The notes beneath the pieces are model-generated. The model was not told the DNA's origin and made no database searches. It worked only from the letters and a program-made list of their open reading frames with translations. Of a stretch of 64,000 nt of DNA, positions 63,985 through 64,000 are shown piece after piece. Source of the DNA: Orychophragmus violaceus (lineage: Eukaryota > Streptophyta > Magnoliopsida > Brassicales > Brassicaceae). The position numbers and the translations under genes are program-made. Where the stretch lies: assembly GCA_030180135.1 (NCBI GenBank), contig CM058240.1:76131581-76195580 (forward strand). Direction: 5' to 3'. Within the stretch, counting starts at the first letter, position 1, and every line of letters starts with the position of its first letter.

Positions 63985-64000
63985 TCTATCTCTATAGATT

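Larger units (their letters stand above)
62331..64000 (-). mobile_element. Second Ty1/copia element, cut by the window end
   Basis: Only the 3' part is in view: the end of RT, RNase H, the 3' UTR and, to the left, the LTR at 61632-62315. It runs on the minus strand, opposite to the first copia element, and is the same or a sister family. The 5' LTR, gag, protease and integrase lie beyond 64000. Confidence 0.85.

Overview
This window is nuclear DNA from a flowering plant, most likely a Brassicaceae species (Arabidopsis relatives), from a repeat-rich, probably pericentromeric region. The evidence is Athila-type Ty3/gypsy elements with a tRNA-Asp primer site, plant CACTA genes of the TNP1 and Ptta families, a plant L1-type LINE ending in an RNase H domain, and a captured F-box gene of a Brassicaceae type. 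I found no conventional host gene locus, rRNA, tRNA or CRISPR array. Almost everything is transposable elements, many inserted into one another with target-site duplications (TSDs) that can still be read.

Region 1 (413-16194): a degraded LINE on the minus strand (endonuclease, reverse transcriptase, zinc-binding domain, RNase H, poly-A end near 413-422). It is split by a very young non-autonomous LTR element (2645-9541, TSD GGAAC, LTRs of 2865 bp, about 1.2 kb interior) and by a Mutator-like element (11429-13979, 10-bp TSD TATCCTCATA, 198-bp terminal inverted repeats). The Mutator-like element carries a GRF-zinc-finger gene and the stump of a mudrA-type transposase. Region 2 (16195-19210): a CACTA-like element with a spliced Ptta/En/Spm gene.

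Region 3 (19332-50457): an old minus-strand Athila element (here called D) that contains a second, internally deleted Athila derivative (C, 20418-37974). C itself contains a Ty1/copia element (21504-28949) and a CACTA element (31278-37926, TSD TAT) carrying a TNP1-like gene and an F-box gene. Further right, D is broken by a plus-strand gag-protease Athila derivative (A, 41719-48398, TSD GACAC). Region 4 (50458-58126): a broken ORF of unknown function split by a related minus-strand gag-protease element (B, 51072-57735, TSD GCCAC). Region 5 (58127-64000): poorly characterised sequence, then the 3' part of a second copia element on the minus strand, cut by the window edge.

The most unusual signal crosses element families. 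Paired 10-14 bp palindromes with a TCGATCGA-like core, spaced 20-23 bp and usually 21 bp core to core, recur in copia LTRs and leader, and in Athila LTRs, leaders, 3' noncoding regions and even in frame inside gag. The element names A-D are mine. Divergence counts were made by eye and need a proper alignment.
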